Source of the DNA: Fabrea salina
Lineage: Eukaryota; Ciliophora; Heterotrichea; Heterotrichida; Fabreidae
Reading direction: 5' to 3'
Assembly: GCA_022984795.1 (NCBI GenBank)
Contig: JALIHJ010000003.1
Span: 62,001-126,000 of the forward strand
DNA: 64,000 nt
Part shown: positions 45,901 to 51,524 of the stretch, piece by piece
Layout: every line of letters begins with the position of its first letter
Numbering within the stretch: position 1 is the stretch's first letter
Notes under the pieces: generated by a model
Seen by the model: only the letters and a program-made list of their open reading frames with translations
Databases searched by the model: none
What the model was told of the DNA's origin: nothing
Made by a program: the position numbers and the translations under genes

Positions 45901-46698
45901 AAAGAAGTGACTCAAATCCTCAAACGCATCAAAGGAGCAGACCCCAAAGTGATAAACGCCAACTTAGACGACATGGAAGAAGAACTCGAGAACCTAAGAG
46001 TGCAAATCGACAGAGAACACGCGGAAAAACTCAACGAACTGGACAAACGCGCAGAGGAACTCAAAGAAATCGAAAGACGCAAGCAAAGAGAAATCAAAGA
46101 CATCCAAAGCGAGATACACGAGATCGAAAGCAGACAACAACACCTAGCAGAAATCGGAAGGAAAAAACAAGAAATGGAAGAAAAACAACAAGAAATGCTG
46201 CGCGAGATGGAAAGGAGAGGCATCACTCAAGAACAAATGGAAGAGTACATCAAGAAACACCAACAAGAAATGGAAGAGTGGGAAAAAGCTATGGAAGAAG
46301 AAAGGCAAAGACAAAAACAGAAACTCCAGTCCAAACTTGAGCAGCGAAAATCCAACTACCAAGAAAAACTCTCTTCTCAAATCCAAAAATACAAAGAAGA
46401 GAACTTAAGACTCATTGAACAACAGGAAGAAGAAGAAAGAAACCGACTCAAAGTAGTTGTCGAAACCGGAATTCCTCTTAAACTCAGTGAACCTAAGTAC
46501 GAACTCGAGTCCAACTTAAAGGTAGAAGCTAAGGAAATCGAAGATATCTCTATGGTAGACCAACTACTCCAAAGAGTCAGAAGACTTGAAAAGATAGTTG
46601 CCAACGTAGACGCCAACCAGTTCCAGTCCATGATGGACGCTTTCAACCAAGTAAACCAAAAAATCAACCAAGTCAAAGCCAAGTTAGGCCCTAAGTAA
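33922..46698 (+). CDS. Giant GCC2/GCC3-repeat type I membrane protein with coiled-coil tail
   Basis: This 4258-residue protein is read from a single uninterrupted frame. It has a signal peptide (MLAIWLLLLESCFA). Residues about 20-650 hold beta-rich Ig-like domains; three copies of a roughly 110-residue unit contain L[ST][PT]TSL[TQ]F. Residues about 660-3000 are several dozen cysteine-rich repeats of the GCC2/GCC3 (ephrin-receptor-like) kind: CPAGTY....GA....C..CPAGYYC. A beta-rich domain (about 3050-3280) may be cupredoxin-like (FSFTFDEPGIYDFY) without visible copper ligands. One membrane helix (about 3305-3328; IIGIVLSVMATLIVLMGIVAF) is followed by a cytoplasmic, Glu/Lys/Arg/Gln-rich coiled coil of about 930 residues. 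It may link cell-surface contacts to the cytoskeleton, which is inference. Its TAA is 1 bp from the stop of the next gene. Confidence 0.9.
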   Translation: MLAIWLLLLESCFANILVFNTQPPSVDVLETFSVTVSKRDGSNNVISSDNEPVTISLKEAGDSETLLGTLYKTGSASSYTFSGLKVQRDGTYHLVVGSPGFQSATSNPFTVSTTGKNYKLHFSTDPANQADPCSGGLKVQVVYDPKEDSNPVTSYTGTITLTLGHGDNGVGTMASTSGSASSGEITFNSCDITGSGNFVLKASAPNCEDGYSKEFTVNSGSPNTIVLVGPASVYVDEAFDVTVTVTDSSGVEVNLGNPYTLTVSGPGTLYGGSTSASIDKGKLYFTDVKLPEPGSHTLSVSCSSCGSATIADLAVSVDSTAKVIVNIPNPIFEGVSSQSYQIKLSQQPSSNVGITLTSLDTPITSLSTTSLTFTSANYNSYQSVTFNVANFTDTQDFYKPKIKHVVSSSDERYNGDVDFQACDVTNGNEVGITVFAYNEPSVTVPTVKEVQEGTTVTISVSIGRQPKSNVVIDISKSSSFISLSTTSLTFSNGGSLSQDFTVTADPVASFSQAVIEYSISSSSTDADYKMGTTLFYPANKRTTVLIRSSDPTDIRFDPGSVALYNYHYETFHVRLGGQPSGKVTLAIESSDPDVSLSPTSLQFDNIDYKIYQAVQVKAGLTETSRLEISSFTITATATSSGSDYDGMTASIQGQVINICYETEYSWPSPSMCTCKAGFNCKGKVPVPCKMGTYSLSGELECQKCPAGYKCPNPTSDKEACSDGTYSYDFYTECLPCPGGFECPGNDGYQIRRCKHGTYSAPGQKTCVSPSANNMLPSPEFDSQRSCPDGFLIGGSTEYCVPCPGGHSCSGTTITACSGGEYSLPGMSTCLTCPDHHECDKALGPTRICPEGTYRESNENMCKLCPAGEYCTASEGIRPVNCPTGTTSKAGFSFCYSSSTNIFDAYPGIEASGDTYALCDPDEKSCYLGPYSDFADNVFCEQGWGRCYAFPGGTDDDRAQITRGNNKYRYTGGDAMNTGFKGYILPDGADRPDIAGYECPPGHYCDGKKIECPDKTFGPTARAYNEDDFCFSCPPGFDCSKKTGVALYEQHPCPGGKYCSVDNEYAPTDCNEGTYYNKLRGIAPGSCYQCPEGYHCEKGSINPVKCPSGHICPIGTPKEVPCPKGTYNPYPNSHRIQDCLRCPAGHYCEEASTVPIPCGPGTYNPYQGASDSRSCYPCLAGYACVGIGTIKPYVLCEIGYYCEEDYDVDPPIGANLPIQVPCPPGTVGNVYGAYSVTQCDPCPPGFACGYGTNYVDSPPQECPVGYYCPIGTEHVNQYPCKAGTYNARTRAEEAVECLICPAGKYCEVASDSGTDCPQGYYCPRGTEFGEQYPCPAGTFRDTVGAQHQAECTMCTKGNYCPPASTAVTACPAGTYMDELGAKSPGPGKYPHCKPCKAGYYNGNSGEESCTAAAKGKYTIEGDTAERNCIVGFICAELATSEEMMYLSPCPAGMFCEVGSAGINAYPTLDTHGCSPGKYCPQATTTEIDCPIGTYRNTRGAKSEYDCDIVPAGYYVDTPGTADYKSNECATGHYCPAGSISSTQEKCPAGTFRANTKGRLAKDCATCPAGKYCPNEAMDTPTDCPSGKYCPEGTITPLLCPKGSYGASTSLKSSAECTKCDPGKYCDTPGQTASTGDCTEGFYCEGGAYIPTPKDGETGNLCPAGGYCTAGVTAPISCPNGKFNNFQGARSDNDCVNCLPGYYCEGSSNPEPTGKCFAGYYCTGSATSGQQHSAQAGYYAPEGSVFEIPCEAGTYNPNSEQGSCTPCTSGNYCPNTAMTGQTSCTKGNYCPQGSFEPVPCPAGTFMKDLGASNLGECTACTATHYCAEPGKDAAPDDATEKCQAGFYCKGESPYKQPKVEEANKYGPCPKGHYCEEGTENPTPCPIGSYNPSEGAYNSDQCLPCPSGWACPNTGTFEVTVKCRQGYYCEESSTSREPSGKECTAGHKCPEGSSKQQKCPAGKYQDQSGQADCKECPPGYYCPPGTSDYSVNICPEGFYCPTGTKYSKENPCPISKYNPNQAQSSAASCLDCDPGKYCDKKGADSVGGSCDAGFYCTSASPTPRPEDGSSYGGRCDPGYYCPQGSSAKVPCTAGKYCPNYEMAAPEGDCKAGYFCSGQSTTPTPTGTGGDICPKMYYCPEGSSNKIKCDTGKYLPYKGASASSECLDCTPGFYCDGDVSTPRKTCTAGYYCPGGDISPTNECDRGNYCPAGSADQIPCPAGEYQDLTRQDTCKDCTAGNYCEEGAIAEVMCPKGYYCPAKTGYRYTNPCPLGKYNPNKGAEDSDACQNCDLGKYCDQLGAEIFTNVCDEGYYCEAGSTSAKPISGLCDKGYYCPTGSGSKQPCDPGKYCNKKGLGSPSGSCFAGYYCVSKAVSPTPTDGTTGNICSAGKYCTAGSSQEFDCPTGTYYPSQGLGDSSNCIICPHGEYCGSTGLTSPSGKCMNGFVCQPGVSGGKDSQNPVDGICPVGHYCEEGTYVAVPCEMGYHNPDAQQHECTQCPAGSYCEGVTATPQDCPLGYECPAGTRFDKEHPCGEGEFSDTVGKSACETCTAGRQCNNAAEDADELCPQYKYCPAGTGYGLICPDGTYNKDNEGLAASADCNSCPGGQYCVDGRISGQCEAGYYCILGSPTPTPDSPIDEAKGKLCPPGHYCEKGTVIPTQCPQGKFRRDPGARQINDCTDCPPGSYCLSGEPEPKLCDKGYYCPPDAQDKIPCPKRTYNDQEGADDADSCKICPAGYLCNQEGIADYKKHPCKIGYFCVEGAVGYTPCPPGTLGGYETLGAVGECEPCPGGYYCLGSSDEKTRCSVGTYCPLGSSGEIPCPPGFICDEGTEVPEPCPIGYYCPMYDRTDLSQYLDPNVTITEDCVPGTVCQGSAFYPQSCRPGTYAKNNSCIDCAPGTYSDGFDSSYCKTCQAGYICTGGAIREDPRNRYSDGGYPCPAGYYCPAGATSATACPATTYNPKEAGTDESFCLLCPENTYGDFEGASKCSACGSHATSTAGSSTCECVGLFRSYQKRDGSCLCIPTYEAEVEGEVNGEVDSSVDCYPKEYSTCDPGTIRGTDGNCYNEDDCEESCNGNPGKMLASSGVCECENVQEVCDESCQESMPKISVASDGKFKITKDGQEEPISLGGSTYMGNINCQGNCKVHSVEMNPTSGPQGIYGVPSQLTSMYESRRLQDSGITSQGLDFPLACINKGDSFMFSMSSKSYPVYNRDSLINTNKNFDYSPFQELKFRKENGISYVTLFSFTFDEPGIYDFYDSEYTNMKLIVAVMGDSESCPSSSTFLPRTQANLEAIGISSKGNLIEEPKWAEIIGIVLSVMATLIVLMGIVAFFNWKAWATQHAKERFYSMMRTCLSKCKLTRPPLAPAGSYDDPEESVDFDKDLLEPQQFQEMYERVCRYYDRVKQSFEEQEEDTKTALNEVLEEAALLRDYLEDRLGDIDPNAIKQRVEEVEFEDEEDEEPPELEISPNVQKFTNLFANKLESILETTQNQEKLEQMKQKINDNSNLSQEDKDELIKDLYANQQRFEKILSSEVEKAQSDINKRLQQRAAKRRAAQKDRNYLESKREEIIARQKHEKEKLNKKYEDNKNTINQEYVSQLEASKKENRKEVETRLKSMRTKLQQDIANSRSQEEVDSLMKSFEIESKRIEEQLRQSKAKQEAETIKRLEERRKRRMESLNTQFREEKETLTDQHREELYQLDQRALLGQVPIKVDVSSELNPEQQAQLEAISHQYQGEIQSLEDNYQNQLESIDEEIETQEKQELRQREQEKTELEQALNNASTEQEKEELMKSLQECNQAINLYTSKQETELQKRLAERRKLRAQKQNQITQEYHDQKDSLEKRQQLKESQAKSEYELENIEELLNNSEMTSEELISLARQLLESKHDRELADLTANKQSKLKDAQTQALEKAINFKSQLKEELRAKHNTDLRELGNSDLNKDQRLKKQAELEAHLKHSLNQIDFEFINKLNAEQDSLARVIEEDYRDKCANLTRRQQKEVTQILKRIKGADPKVINANLDDMEEELENLRVQIDREHAEKLNELDKRAEELKEIERRKQREIKDIQSEIHEIESRQQHLAEIGRKKQEMEEKQQEMLREMERRGITQEQMEEYIKKHQQEMEEWEKAMEEERQRQKQKLQSKLEQRKSNYQEKLSSQIQKYKEENLRLIEQQEEEERNRLKVVVETGIPLKLSEPKYELESNLKVEAKEIEDISMVDQLLQRVRRLEKIVANVDANQFQSMMDAFNQVNQKINQVKAKLGPK
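35910..42960 (+). repeat. Coding array of cysteine-rich GCC2/GCC3 repeats
   Basis: About 7 kb of sequence encoding repeats of CP.G.YC with conserved Gly, Tyr and Cys. Spacing alternates between short and long forms. Copies are well diverged, so the array is old, unlike the 129-bp repeat at the start of the window. Confidence 0.88.
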
Positions 46699-46699
46699 C

Positions 46700-47197
46700 T
46701 TAACCTTTTACAAACTTATCAATCTTTAAAGACCCCCAACAGGTCACACAAGTTAAAACTAAAAAAAGCACCAGTAGAGTGCTTACTAAGCCGTAAAATA
46801 TGCACAAAACCACCAGGGAAAATAAATAACCTTCTTCGAAACTCTTCTCACACTCCTCTGTGTCGTAAAACACCCAAACAGTCCCTATTAGCATCCACAT
46901 AAACACCAATGCAACTACAAGTGAATTTACTCCTATGTAACACCCTTCGAGTCTCTGTCTCAGTTTAGTGCACAACAACTCACAAGTTACTAAAAACACT
47001 CCGTGCAAACCCAGCAGCCAAAACAGCACCTCTAGCCAGAGCCTAACTGGTTTTTGGCAGTCACTGTCATTCACACCAAGAATAACCAGTGAAGTCACTG
47101 CTACTCCTAGTTCTGTTGCTCCTAAACACACTGCTGAGTAAGTCCAGCACCTTTTAAAAGTTCCTTTTTTGTCCAGTAGTGGCTTTTCTTCACTCAT
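46700..47197 (-). CDS. Four-helix membrane protein, unknown
   Basis: A 165-residue protein starting MSEEKPLLDKKGTFKRCW, with four hydrophobic segments (CLGATELGVAVTSLVILGV, LWLEVLFWLLGLHGVFLV, GVNSLVVALVFMWMLIGTV, YLFSLVVLCIFYGLVSTLL). The first loop contains NDSDCQ and the third YDTEECEKS. An N-terminal EKPLL patch resembles a dileucine sorting signal, which would suit the endolysosomal system. Function unknown. The stop codon is 1 bp from the convergent giant gene. Confidence 0.78.
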   Translation of the reverse strand: MSEEKPLLDKKGTFKRCWTYSAVCLGATELGVAVTSLVILGVNDSDCQKPVRLWLEVLFWLLGLHGVFLVTCELLCTKLRQRLEGCYIGVNSLVVALVFMWMLIGTVWVFYDTEECEKSFEEGYLFSLVVLCIFYGLVSTLLVLFLVLTCVTCWGSLKIDKFVKG

Positions 47198-47232
47198 TAT
47201 AAGATATTATAACCATTACTTATTAATAGATG

Positions 47233-47364
47233 TCACTTGGAGCGGTAGAGTTGTTTGTACTTAGACCTGAACCTGTAAACACAGCCTCCGAAGATAGCTG
47301 TTCCTAGTGACAAAGTGGTTCCAACTATAGTGATGACTTTCCAGTCAGGCTTTTTAGGAAACAT
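47233..47364 (-). CDS. Very small single-pass membrane protein (43 residues), TGA stop
   Basis: A short gene with an acceptable start (preceded by TAATAATAG) and the shape of a tail-to-membrane microprotein: MFPKKPDWKVITI, a membrane helix (VGTTLSLGTAIFGGCVY), then a basic end (RFRSKYKQLYRSK). It lies between VPS33 (6 bp) and the four-helix protein (35 bp), filling a gap that would otherwise be large for this window, and its codon use is like its neighbours. Small respiratory-chain and ER subunits look like this, but I cannot name it. It uses TGA as a stop, which argues against TGA as a sense codon. Confidence 0.65.
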   Translation of the reverse strand: MFPKKPDWKVITIVGTTLSLGTAIFGGCVYRFRSKYKQLYRSK

Positions 47365-47370
47365 CTATTA

Positions 47371-49137
47371 TTAAATTATGGAACTTTTCTGAACATCAGC
47401 CTGGACAAGTTCGCCAACAGAACTGAGGAAAGAGTTGGAGTTGATCAAGTGAGTAGTTGCAATCACATACTCCCTTTGGGCATCAGGTCTGGAATTCAAG
47501 TACCGAATAGCAGCTACTTCTGCAAAAGTGACTCCTCCCAAAAAGAACACTACCACTACAGGCTTGCCCTTTGTGCTTTGTTCTTCGATTTCGTAGTTCA
47601 TGAAGTAGTAGTCCCCCGGAAGACTCCTAACAGAGTCAGTATTCCAGCCTGTAGTGTACAAACTTTCCAACAAGCGCAAAGAAAGAGGTGCGTACCCAGC
47701 GTAGGCGTAAGCTATGTCGTCTGGTTGTCTTTGGTTGACGTCTTCGTTAATTAATTGGAAGTTGCGTTTAAGGGTGTTCCAGTTGCTGCGTGTTTCTTGC
47801 TTTTTAATAAGTCCAACTTTTTCTAGGTTGGCTATAGTGATTATGTGCTGGAATCCGTAAGTCTGGACAATTTCTTTTCGAAAGAAGTCGTAAACTTTGG
47901 ACTTAATGCCGTTTTGGGTCTGGGAAAGAAGACACAGCAGTCTAAGAACTACTTCTAAGTTCTCTTCCATGCCTATCAAGGCTTCTATGTGGTCGTACAC
48001 CTGGGAGTCAGTGTCTCCCATTATAATAGAGTGCTCCACGTCAAGGTTTTGGTTGAAAAAAGGGTCTTTAATTGTAGTGTTTGTAATGTGAATAGCTAAG
48101 TTAAGGTGGTTTTGCACAGAAGAAGCTTCTTTGTGGGCTTGTTTGAACTTCTTCATGTACTTGCTGAGTTCTTCTACAGTTTTTTGTTTGTCTTTTTCTT
48201 TGTAAGTGTTGTCGATGTACTGGAGTTTATCAACTAGCAATGGCTTCAGCACACAAAAGTTAAGGTCCCTGATTTCTTGGAAAACAGTGTCAGCTGAAGT
48301 CAGGGAAAGTTTGATCTCTCTGTCTGTTTCGTCTTTTTCAAGGACTTTAGGCGGAACTTTGACTACGTTGTTGGCTATTCCAAAGACTTCGTCCAGTAGG
48401 GCTTCGTAAGTAAGTGGAGTGCATAGAGGAGTAATCATGTCGGTTTCCCTGTCAATCAGAACTATTGACTGGATTTCTGAAAGGGGGTGCTCAGTTATGT
48501 ACTCAGGGTCTTCTTCTTCCAGCATTTTAAGGATTCTAAGTGCGTGTGGAGAAGACACTCCTTTTCCTTCTTTGACTGGAATTGGTCCAAAGCAGTGCTC
48601 TAGCTGCAGAATAGCCCTTGCTATGTAGTGGTACATAGTAAAGTCCCTTTCCAGAGCAAGGTCTTTGAAGGCCGACTCCATTTGCATAGAAATCAGGTCC
48701 TTTTCAAGAGGAATCAAGTAAATAGCTAGGGGTTCAATTACTTCGAACTCGCCCATGACTTCGTTGTCTGTAAGGATCTTTTCACACACAGTAGTGACTC
48801 TAGGACACATGTAAAGGTAGTACCTTTTTTCTACTTGGTTTTCTCGGCTGTCTTTGATCTGGGAACTAATGATTTGCATCATCTGGATCGTGGGGCGCAC
48901 TATGTAATACACGTCTCGGCACTCAAAGTGCATGTCCCCAGATTCAACAGGCTTGATGTTAGGAAGCACACCGTGGTCTTTGAGAACGGAGTGCTCGATT
49001 ATAAGTGACAAGGGACCTATCAAAGAAGGGTCTATAACTAAAAGCTTGGCCCCTTGTGACATTTCAAGCATCTCCATGATTCTGGCCTTGGCTTGTTCCC
49101 TCAGTACCTGGAACTTTACAGTGGGCTCTTTTTCCAT
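47371..49137 (-). CDS. VPS33: VPS33, Sec1/Munc18-family SNARE chaperone of HOPS/CORVET
   Basis: A 588-residue SM-family protein. Characteristic pieces are LLVIDPSLIGPLSLI near the N terminus, YYIVRPTIQMMQIISSQI, IVLIDRETDMITPLCTPLTYEALLDEVFGI, and VVVFFLGGVTFAEVAAIRYL near the C terminus. The TPLxTxLTYEGLxDExFGI line separates VPS33 from Sec1, Sly1 and VPS45. VPS33 binds VPS16 and templates SNARE assembly at late endosomes and vacuoles. The ATG at 49137 is the first ATG; a GTG 15 codons upstream is unlikely to be used. It ends in TAA. Confidence 0.92.
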   Translation of the reverse strand: MEKEPTVKFQVLREQAKARIMEMLEMSQGAKLLVIDPSLIGPLSLIIEHSVLKDHGVLPNIKPVESGDMHFECRDVYYIVRPTIQMMQIISSQIKDSRENQVEKRYYLYMCPRVTTVCEKILTDNEVMGEFEVIEPLAIYLIPLEKDLISMQMESAFKDLALERDFTMYHYIARAILQLEHCFGPIPVKEGKGVSSPHALRILKMLEEEDPEYITEHPLSEIQSIVLIDRETDMITPLCTPLTYEALLDEVFGIANNVVKVPPKVLEKDETDREIKLSLTSADTVFQEIRDLNFCVLKPLLVDKLQYIDNTYKEKDKQKTVEELSKYMKKFKQAHKEASSVQNHLNLAIHITNTTIKDPFFNQNLDVEHSIIMGDTDSQVYDHIEALIGMEENLEVVLRLLCLLSQTQNGIKSKVYDFFRKEIVQTYGFQHIITIANLEKVGLIKKQETRSNWNTLKRNFQLINEDVNQRQPDDIAYAYAGYAPLSLRLLESLYTTGWNTDSVRSLPGDYYFMNYEIEEQSTKGKPVVVVFFLGGVTFAEVAAIRYLNSRPDAQREYVIATTHLINSNSFLSSVGELVQADVQKSSII

Positions 49138-49359
49138 TTTTAAGCAGTTTATAATTTTACTTTCCAAGTTCAACTTTAGCACAGCACCTAGCTTTTAGCA
49201 ACTTCCAGTAACTAATTTAATCCCAATTCCAAGTGCTGGGTACTTAAAGCGTTGGTATAAAGCTTATTTTGTTCTAGAACAATTTTAAATAGGTAGTTTT
49301 GTAGTCCAGAGTTAAAACCAAAGGGTATAAGCCAACAGATAGCCTTTAATGTAATTAAA
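49138..49359. promoter_or_regulatory. Divergent VPS33/HSF promoter, longest gap in the window
   Basis: This 222-bp AT-rich stretch carries a heat-shock-element-like TTCTAGAACAATTTT at 49272, 88 bp before the HSF start. TATA-like stretches occur near both starts. No ORF or RNA gene was recognised. Confidence 0.55.
49272..49287. promoter_or_regulatory. Heat-shock-element-like site upstream of HSF
   Basis: TTCTAGAACAATTTTA holds a perfect TTC-nn-GAA core plus a degenerate third unit. The identical 16 bases recur at 61583. It may allow HSF to control its own gene, which is inferred. Confidence 0.45.
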
Positions 49360-50118
49360 ATGAAAACAAAAAGGAAGTCAGACAACCAAATGCCAGCATC
49401 CTTCCTTCAAAAGGTGTTCGACATGCTCAACGAAGATTCCCTCAACGAAATAGTTTCCTGGAACGAAGACGGCAAGTCTTTTGTTATCAACAACGTGAAT
49501 GAATTCAGTGAACAAGTACTGCCCATGTACTTCAAACACAGCAATCTAGCTAGTTTCGTGCGCCAACTGAATATGTACGATTTCCATAAATGCCGCAACT
49601 CAGGTCAGAAACACGTGTTCCAGCACCCCTTGTTTATGCAAGGACGTTCTGACTTGCTTAAAAACATCAACAGAAAAGTTTCCGAAAACAACTGGGCAGT
49701 TCTTCCTAGAAGCAACTTTTCCCACGCAGAGTTGTCTCCTATTTTGCAGAAGTTATACCAACTGCACAAACGCAGTATTACTTCTGACTCCAAAATTCTA
49801 GGCTTAGAAGAAAAAGTTGCTGAACTCACAGATCAAAATGAAGTTTTGAAGAAACAGTTGTGGGAGTCTAAGGAAAGGGTCAAAAGAGTTGAAGAAGTTT
49901 TAGGTATGATGGCCAATTACTTGCACCTAAACAGAAAGGAGTATAGAGAAGTTGATGACTCCAAAGCTGAAAATGGGTTTGTTGAAGAGTATGAATACAC
50001 CAATGTTACCAATCCTCTAAGTAATGAAGAGCACTTACAAGACCTCAAGTTAAGTCCTTTAATCCCTACTTCATCCTTGCTAAATGATGATGAGAAGCTT
50101 GATTTCTTGGACATTTAA
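49360..50118 (+). CDS. HSF: Heat shock transcription factor
   Basis: A 252-residue HSF. The winged-helix DNA-binding domain spans about residues 12-105: PASFLQKVFDMLNEDSLNEIV, SWNEDGKSFVI, LPMYFKHSNLASFVRQLNMYDF (recognition helix) and VFQHPLFMQGRSDLLKNINR. A heptad region for trimerisation follows (about 145-190; LEEKVAELTDQNEVLKKQLWE). The C-terminal 60 residues are acidic and could be the activation domain. It is short for an HSF but complete. It would bind arrays of nGAAn in heat-shock promoters; see the site at 49272. Confidence 0.96.
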   Translation: MKTKRKSDNQMPASFLQKVFDMLNEDSLNEIVSWNEDGKSFVINNVNEFSEQVLPMYFKHSNLASFVRQLNMYDFHKCRNSGQKHVFQHPLFMQGRSDLLKNINRKVSENNWAVLPRSNFSHAELSPILQKLYQLHKRSITSDSKILGLEEKVAELTDQNEVLKKQLWESKERVKRVEEVLGMMANYLHLNRKEYREVDDSKAENGFVEEYEYTNVTNPLSNEEHLQDLKLSPLIPTSSLLNDDEKLDFLDI

Positions 50119-50176
50119 TTGTAGTCTTTAATGTAAGTCTCAGAACTGTAGCTTGTACTTAAAGATTAAACTATTT

Positions 50177-50186
50177 ATTTCTAGAA
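50177..50186. promoter_or_regulatory. TTCTAGAA palindrome upstream of kynureninase
   Basis: TTTCTAGAAA is a 10-bp perfect palindrome containing a two-unit heat-shock-element core, 54 bp before the kynureninase ATG and inside the 121-bp spacer after HSF. Confidence 0.35.
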
Positions 50187-50239
50187 ACTGACTGAGTTTT
50201 TGTGAGTTACAACTTAACTCTGTTTAAACAGCAAAAATT

Positions 50240-51511
50240 ATGGCCGATTTTACCGCTAGAGAAACAGCATTGGACCTGGACAAACAGGACAGGCTCGCAC
50301 ACTTCCGAGAGGAGTTTTGCTTCGAAGAGGATGACCTTATCTACCTAGACGGAAACTCTTTGGGGCGTTTGCCAAAAAGAACCTTAGACTCCTTTCAGAA
50401 CATCCTTAAGAACCAATGGGGCAGAAACCTCATTAGAGGTTGGAATGACGGCTGGATTGACTCGCCTTCCCGAATTGGAGCAAAGGTTGCTCAGTTGATT
50501 GGAGCAGAGTCAGATGAGGTTGTAATAGGTGACTCAACCTCAACCAACCTTTTTAAGTTGGCAGTGGCCGGAATTTTGTACAACAAAGAAAGAAAAAAGG
50601 TAATTACTGACAACCTTAACTTTCCTTCTGACATTTACGTGCTTGAAGGAATATGTGAAATGCTAGGCGGAGGTTTGTACTTAGAGGTCGTTAAATCCTC
50701 CGATGAAATAAATGGACCTGTGGAAGACTTGAGAAGAGCTATTGACGAAAACACTGCTTTGGTGGTTCTCTCGCATACCATATATAAAAGCAGCTACACT
50801 TACGATATGCAAGCAGTGACTCAGATTGCCAATGAAAGTGGGGCTGTGATGCTTTGGGACATGAGCCACTCTGTTGGTTCGGTTCCTGGCGACCTCCACA
50901 ACTCAGGTGCAGCTTTAGCCATAGGGTGTACTTATAAATACTTAAACGGAGGTCCTGGGGCGTTAGCTTTCCTTTATGTACATAGAGACTGGCAGGAAAA
51001 ACTTTCTAATCCTATTAGGGGTTGGTTTGGGCACGACAAAATGTTTAGTTTCGACTTGGAGTATAGAAGAAGCCCAGGAATTAAGCACTTTTTAACAGGA
51101 ACTCCGCCTATTTTGTCAACTCTGCCCATTGAAAAGGGGGTAGACTTGCTGCTAGAAGCAGGAATGCAGAACTTAAGGCAAAAGTCTATAGAGTTAACTG
51201 AGTACGCAATTCAGTTGTGGAAAGAGTGGCTAGAACCTCTTGGATTCACTTTGAAGTCTCCAGTAGACCCCAATGCAAGGGGGTCTCACGTTACTTTGGG
51301 ACATCCAGAAGGGTGGCGAATTGACCAAGCACTTATTGGCGAGATGAACGTGATTCCTGACTTCAGGAAGCCTGACAACCTTAGACTAGGGTTCGCACCT
51401 ATCTATACGAGTTTCTACGACGTTTGGGAAGGTTTCCGAAGAATCAAAGAAGTGGTTGAAGACAGGATTTACGAAAAGTACAGTTGTGAAACTGGAAACA
51501 CGGTAACTTAA
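50240..51511 (+). CDS. KYNU: Kynureninase (PLP enzyme of tryptophan breakdown)
   Basis: A 423-residue fold-type I enzyme that hydrolyses kynurenine or 3-hydroxykynurenine to anthranilate or 3-hydroxyanthranilate plus alanine. Motifs are IYLDGNSLGRLP, VVIGDSTSTNLFKL, DNLNFPSDIY, the Asp pair LWDMSHSVG, and ALAIGCTYKYLNGGPGALAF with the PLP-binding Lys at residue 233. RGWFGH and TGTPPILSTLPIE are also typical. At 423 residues and with a short N terminus it is closer in size to bacterial enzymes (about 410-425) than to animal ones (about 465), so a bacterial origin is possible but untested. No other gene of the pathway is in the window. Confidence 0.95.
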   Translation: MADFTARETALDLDKQDRLAHFREEFCFEEDDLIYLDGNSLGRLPKRTLDSFQNILKNQWGRNLIRGWNDGWIDSPSRIGAKVAQLIGAESDEVVIGDSTSTNLFKLAVAGILYNKERKKVITDNLNFPSDIYVLEGICEMLGGGLYLEVVKSSDEINGPVEDLRRAIDENTALVVLSHTIYKSSYTYDMQAVTQIANESGAVMLWDMSHSVGSVPGDLHNSGAALAIGCTYKYLNGGPGALAFLYVHRDWQEKLSNPIRGWFGHDKMFSFDLEYRRSPGIKHFLTGTPPILSTLPIEKGVDLLLEAGMQNLRQKSIELTEYAIQLWKEWLEPLGFTLKSPVDPNARGSHVTLGHPEGWRIDQALIGEMNVIPDFRKPDNLRLGFAPIYTSFYDVWEGFRRIKEVVEDRIYEKYSCETGNTVT

Positions 51512-51524
51512 GCCTAATAGAAAA

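Noticed and set aside
48738-48753. 16-nt GTAATT...CCCTAG segment in VPS33 resembling an intron
   Set aside because: It codes for conserved VIEPLA in frame, is 16 nt and does not fit the intron form.
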